From positions 1 through 22,620 of IMG/VR virus record IMGVR_UViG_3300040801_002011: 22,620 nt of DNA; one strand, written 5' to 3'. The notes under the pieces are model-generated. The model did no database searches and had not been told where the DNA came from. It saw only the letters and a list, made by a program, of their open reading frames with translations. How positions within the stretch are numbered: the first letter of the stretch is position 1; the number at the start of each line of letters is the position of its first letter. Both the position numbers and the translations under genes were made by a program. The stretch is from a virus. Below are positions 21,016 to 22,620 of this stretch, one piece after another.

Positions 21016-21241
21016 TAAGATCACATTAAAAGGTCTCGAAGTAATTCAAAGTGGTGTCTTGCAACTTGATTTTAAAAATGAAGATACCGGCAAGATGGAT
21101 CGTTGTTTTGTAACCGTTCAAAAGTTTTTTGAAATGTTTGGTAACTCCATGCATAAGGCCCATATTGAATATGTCAAAAATTTTTTAAGATGTGTTGAAT
21201 ATATGGAAGCAGAAGGATGGGTTAAAGATGAAGAAAATTGA
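21008..21241 (+). CDS. Hypothetical protein (77 aa)
   Basis: ATG 21008 with GGAGG five bases upstream, overlapping the previous gene by 8 bases. The first 40 residues form likely beta strands (KITLKGLEVIQSGVLQLDF), followed by helices (FFEMFGNSMHKAHIEYVKNFL). No known motif. It overlaps the next gene by 14 bases. Confidence 0.6.
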   Translation: MGDKITLKGLEVIQSGVLQLDFKNEDTGKMDRCFVTVQKFFEMFGNSMHKAHIEYVKNFLRCVEYMEAEGWVKDEEN

Positions 21242-21425
21242 TTTGTGTGCAAGAGTAATTTTGCAAACTAAAGATGATATGCCAGAAGAGCTTACTGGCA
21301 ACCTTATATTGGCAATGGAGCAATACCTTAATGGTATGTCATTTGATGCCAAAATCAAAACGGAAGATATTGAATTTCAAACTGTAGTTGCGCCACGCTT
21401 TCACTTTAAACCGGAGGAAAAATAA
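21228..21425 (+). CDS. Hypothetical protein (65 aa)
   Basis: A small protein starting at ATG 21228 (MKKIDLCARVILQ), with AAGGA upstream. A strand-helix-strand pattern is suggested (DMPEELTGNLILAMEQYL, then DIEFQTVVAPRF). No motif recognised. The stop shares a base with the next ATG. Confidence 0.55.
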   Translation: MKKIDLCARVILQTKDDMPEELTGNLILAMEQYLNGMSFDAKIKTEDIEFQTVVAPRFHFKPEEK

Positions 21426-21712
21426 TGGATAAACCACTAAGGGAACAATTCCCACGCAGAGAACAGTCACCAGAGGAATTGGAAATTATTAGGCAACAAA
21501 AAGATGTTGAAAATAGGGATAAGCAAAATGCAAAGATCCGTTGCCCTTGTTGCAAAAAGAATAAATACTTCGATCAATACCTTGGCAACAAAGATTTGGG
21601 AACATTGGTTTGCCCTAATTGTGGGGTCCTATTTCTGGATCAAGCAAAGTTGAAAATAATCAAGAAAAACATATCACAAGCCAAACAAAAAGGGTTGGCA
21701 AAAACACCATAA
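21425..21712 (+). CDS. Zinc-ribbon protein (95 aa)
   Basis: An acidic N-terminal helix (EQSPEELEIIRQQKDVENR) leads into a zinc ribbon with CPCC (C40, C42, C43) and CPNCG (C63, C66), then a lysine-rich helical tail. GGAGG precedes the ATG closely. It resembles other small phage zinc-ribbon proteins; the function is not known. Confidence 0.65.
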   Translation: MDKPLREQFPRREQSPEELEIIRQQKDVENRDKQNAKIRCPCCKKNKYFDQYLGNKDLGTLVCPNCGVLFLDQAKLKIIKKNISQAKQKGLAKTP

Positions 21713-21725
21713 GAGGTGGTATAAT

Positions 21726-21917
21726 ATGGGGAGATTCATAGAAGAAAACAAAAGGATGATTAAAGTTGTAAATGATATATATTCTTTACAAGGCGACCTA
21801 AACAATCCACCCAAGGTTTTTATTGATGATATAGAGTCGTGTGTTTATATCCAAGATTATCATACTCCATATAATGAATTTTATATAAAAAAGAATTTTG
21901 ATGATCTTGCACAATAA
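21726..21917 (+). CDS. Hypothetical protein (63 aa)
   Basis: A small acidic protein with a helical start (FIEENKRMIKVVNDIY) and beta-like second half (KVFIDDIESCVYIQDY). AGAGGTGG lies nine bases before the ATG; this same short gap also contains a TATAAT string. No family recognised. Confidence 0.55.
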   Translation: MGRFIEENKRMIKVVNDIYSLQGDLNNPPKVFIDDIESCVYIQDYHTPYNEFYIKKNFDDLAQ

Positions 21918-21931
21918 AGGGAAAACGAAAA

Positions 21932-22201
21932 ATGCAAGGTGAAACCTGTAAAAAATGTGGGACGTTTTATGAAGATCCTGCTGAGGGTTTCTATTGGGAA
22001 GAGCGTAAACATGGATGGCGGAAACCATGTAAGAAATGCATTGCCGAATATAACAAAACTCCAAAGCAAAGAAAAAAACGCTATCAAGCAAATCTCCGTT
22101 ATCTTAAAACGGAAAGGGGTCAGGAAGCTTCACAACGATCCAATGCAAATAAATTAAAAAAGTATTGGGATGAGAAAAAAAAGAGGAATCTGAATGGATG
22201 A
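21932..22201 (+). CDS. Zinc-binding basic protein (89 aa)
   Basis: Two CxxC pairs (C6-x2-C9, C33-x2-C36) separated by an aromatic, basic loop (FYWEERKHGWR) form a zinc knuckle similar to the N-terminal part found in some HNH endonucleases and phage regulators. No HNH catalytic His is visible. The rest is a long basic helix (PKQRKKRYQANLRYLK) and a KKRNLNG end. DNA or RNA binding is likely from charge. The end overlaps the next gene by 8 bases. Confidence 0.6.
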   Translation: MQGETCKKCGTFYEDPAEGFYWEERKHGWRKPCKKCIAEYNKTPKQRKKRYQANLRYLKTERGQEASQRSNANKLKKYWDEKKKRNLNG

Positions 22202-22376
22202 AATAAATGATGGTTTGAAACCACATTTGGAAACAATGATGTGGGAAGTATTTAAAAAAATTCAGATTCGTGCAAATGGAGATTCTTTACTTTTATTGTC
22301 TGACAAAGATCATCCTGTAGATACTACAAAAAAAGAAACAACCAAGTTACAATTAAAAAGAAAGATTGATATATGA
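22194..22376 (+). CDS. Hypothetical protein with LKRKIDI tail (60 aa)
   Basis: A small helical protein (LKPHLETMMWEVFKKIQIR) with a polar middle and a C-terminus of LKRKIDI, matching the tails of the proteins ending at 15087 and near 21015. It overlaps the terminase-like gene start by ATGA. It sits where small-terminase genes often lie, but its sequence gives no direct support for that role. Confidence 0.55.
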   Translation: MDEINDGLKPHLETMMWEVFKKIQIRANGDSLLLLSDKDHPVDTTKKETTKLQLKRKIDI

Positions 22377-22620
22377 ATATGGACAGAAGAAACTTTTTAA
22401 AAGGTTGGATTCTTGTTGGAACTGGATGTGCAGGACCAAACATTTTTTATCGAATCTGGAAATATTTAACTGATAAAAAAAATATACTTCCAGAAACAAA
22501 CCCTTTATTTTGTGGCGAGCTTGGTGAATATTCAAACGTTGTTTTTCATTTGCATCCATATCAAAAAGAACTGTTTGAATCAATAGAAAAAGGTCATAAA
22601 CTTTGCGTTATTCCAAAAGG
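22373..22620 (+). CDS. Probable terminase large subunit, N-terminal fragment (partial, 82+ aa)
   Basis: The frame opens at an ATGA overlap and runs off the window end. Residues near 60-82 (FHLHPYQKELFESI, then KLCVIPKG) match the adenine-binding and pre-Walker A region of phage terminase large subunits (PxQ, then a strand leading into the P-loop). The Walker A itself would be just beyond the edge. The protein should pump DNA into capsids. The first residues, MDRRNFLKGWILVGTGCAG, look oddly like a twin-arginine signal; a second ATG at 22379 is possible. A helicase of similar layout is an alternative. Confidence 0.6.
   Translation, partial: MNMDRRNFLKGWILVGTGCAGPNIFYRIWKYLTDKKNILPETNPLFCGELGEYSNVVFHLHPYQKELFESIEKGHKLCVIPK

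Noticed and set aside
21717-21725. Extended -10-like TGGTATAAT
   Set aside because: It overlaps the ribosome binding site and abuts the start codon of the gene at 21726, so a transcript from it would lack that gene's start.
1-22620. tRNA genes, CRISPR arrays, insertion sequences and att sites
   Set aside because: No cloverleaf with GTTC-type T-loop, no regularly spaced repeats, no transposase-like protein and no integrase were noticed by eye; a covariance-model tRNA scan would settle the tRNA point.

Overview
The window looks like part of a large, AT-rich, double-stranded DNA bacteriophage genome, or a prophage or metagenomic phage contig. All 45 supported genes lie on the + strand. They are packed head to tail with stop/start overlaps of 1, 4 or more bases. 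Many are short genes of 45-100 codons, and phage replication and recombination genes are mixed with a terminase-like gene at the right edge. Clear purine-rich ribosome binding sites (AAGGAGG, GGAGG, AAAGGAG) argue for a host that uses Shine-Dalgarno initiation. I cannot name the host. No tRNA, IS element or CRISPR array was seen, and no stretch longer than about 105 bases lacks a gene.

Layout. 1-3050: small cysteine-rich and unknown genes, a possible T4 gp62-like clamp-loader small subunit (581-994), and a 470-residue radical SAM protein of the spore-photoproduct-lyase type (1638-3050). 3051-6395: after an extended -10 promoter comes a run of small genes (a possible winged helix and several zinc ribbons). 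It also holds a P-loop kinase-like protein (4594-5295) and a cysteine-rich conserved protein (5267-5854). 6392-9796: a DnaE-type DNA polymerase whose C-terminus is a family-4 uracil-DNA glycosylase-like Fe-S domain. 9797-14914: after a second extended -10 promoter comes a recombination cluster: a UvsY-like candidate, a 46-residue membrane protein, and a gp32-like ssDNA-binding protein with three poly-Asp tracts. It continues with a GC-rich three-way-junction RNA candidate, a NADAR protein, a RecA/UvsX recombinase, two small genes and a 5'-3' exonuclease. 14914-18482: small genes, then an SbcC/Rad50 ATPase split into separate N- and C-terminal halves. The SbcD/Mre11-like nuclease and a small coiled-coil protein lie between the halves, and a J-domain protein follows. 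18472-22376: a SLOG-family protein and many small unknown or zinc-ribbon genes. 22373-end: the start of a probable terminase large subunit.

How the genes work together. Polymerase, possible clamp-loader part, ssDNA-binding protein, recombinase, mediator candidate, flap nuclease and Mre11/Rad50-like complex form a near-complete T4-style replication and recombination machine around a bacterial-type polymerase. Several of its parts share a short basic peptide, RKIKRR, at one terminus, spelled with different codons each time, while the ssDNA-binding protein has an unusually acidic, modular tail. I infer, without proof, that the tags dock on acidic partners. NADAR and SLOG proteins handle ADP-ribose or nucleotide-type ligands in their families and are candidates for counter-defence. 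The radical SAM protein, kinase-like protein and cysteine-rich protein are candidates for nucleotide or DNA modification.
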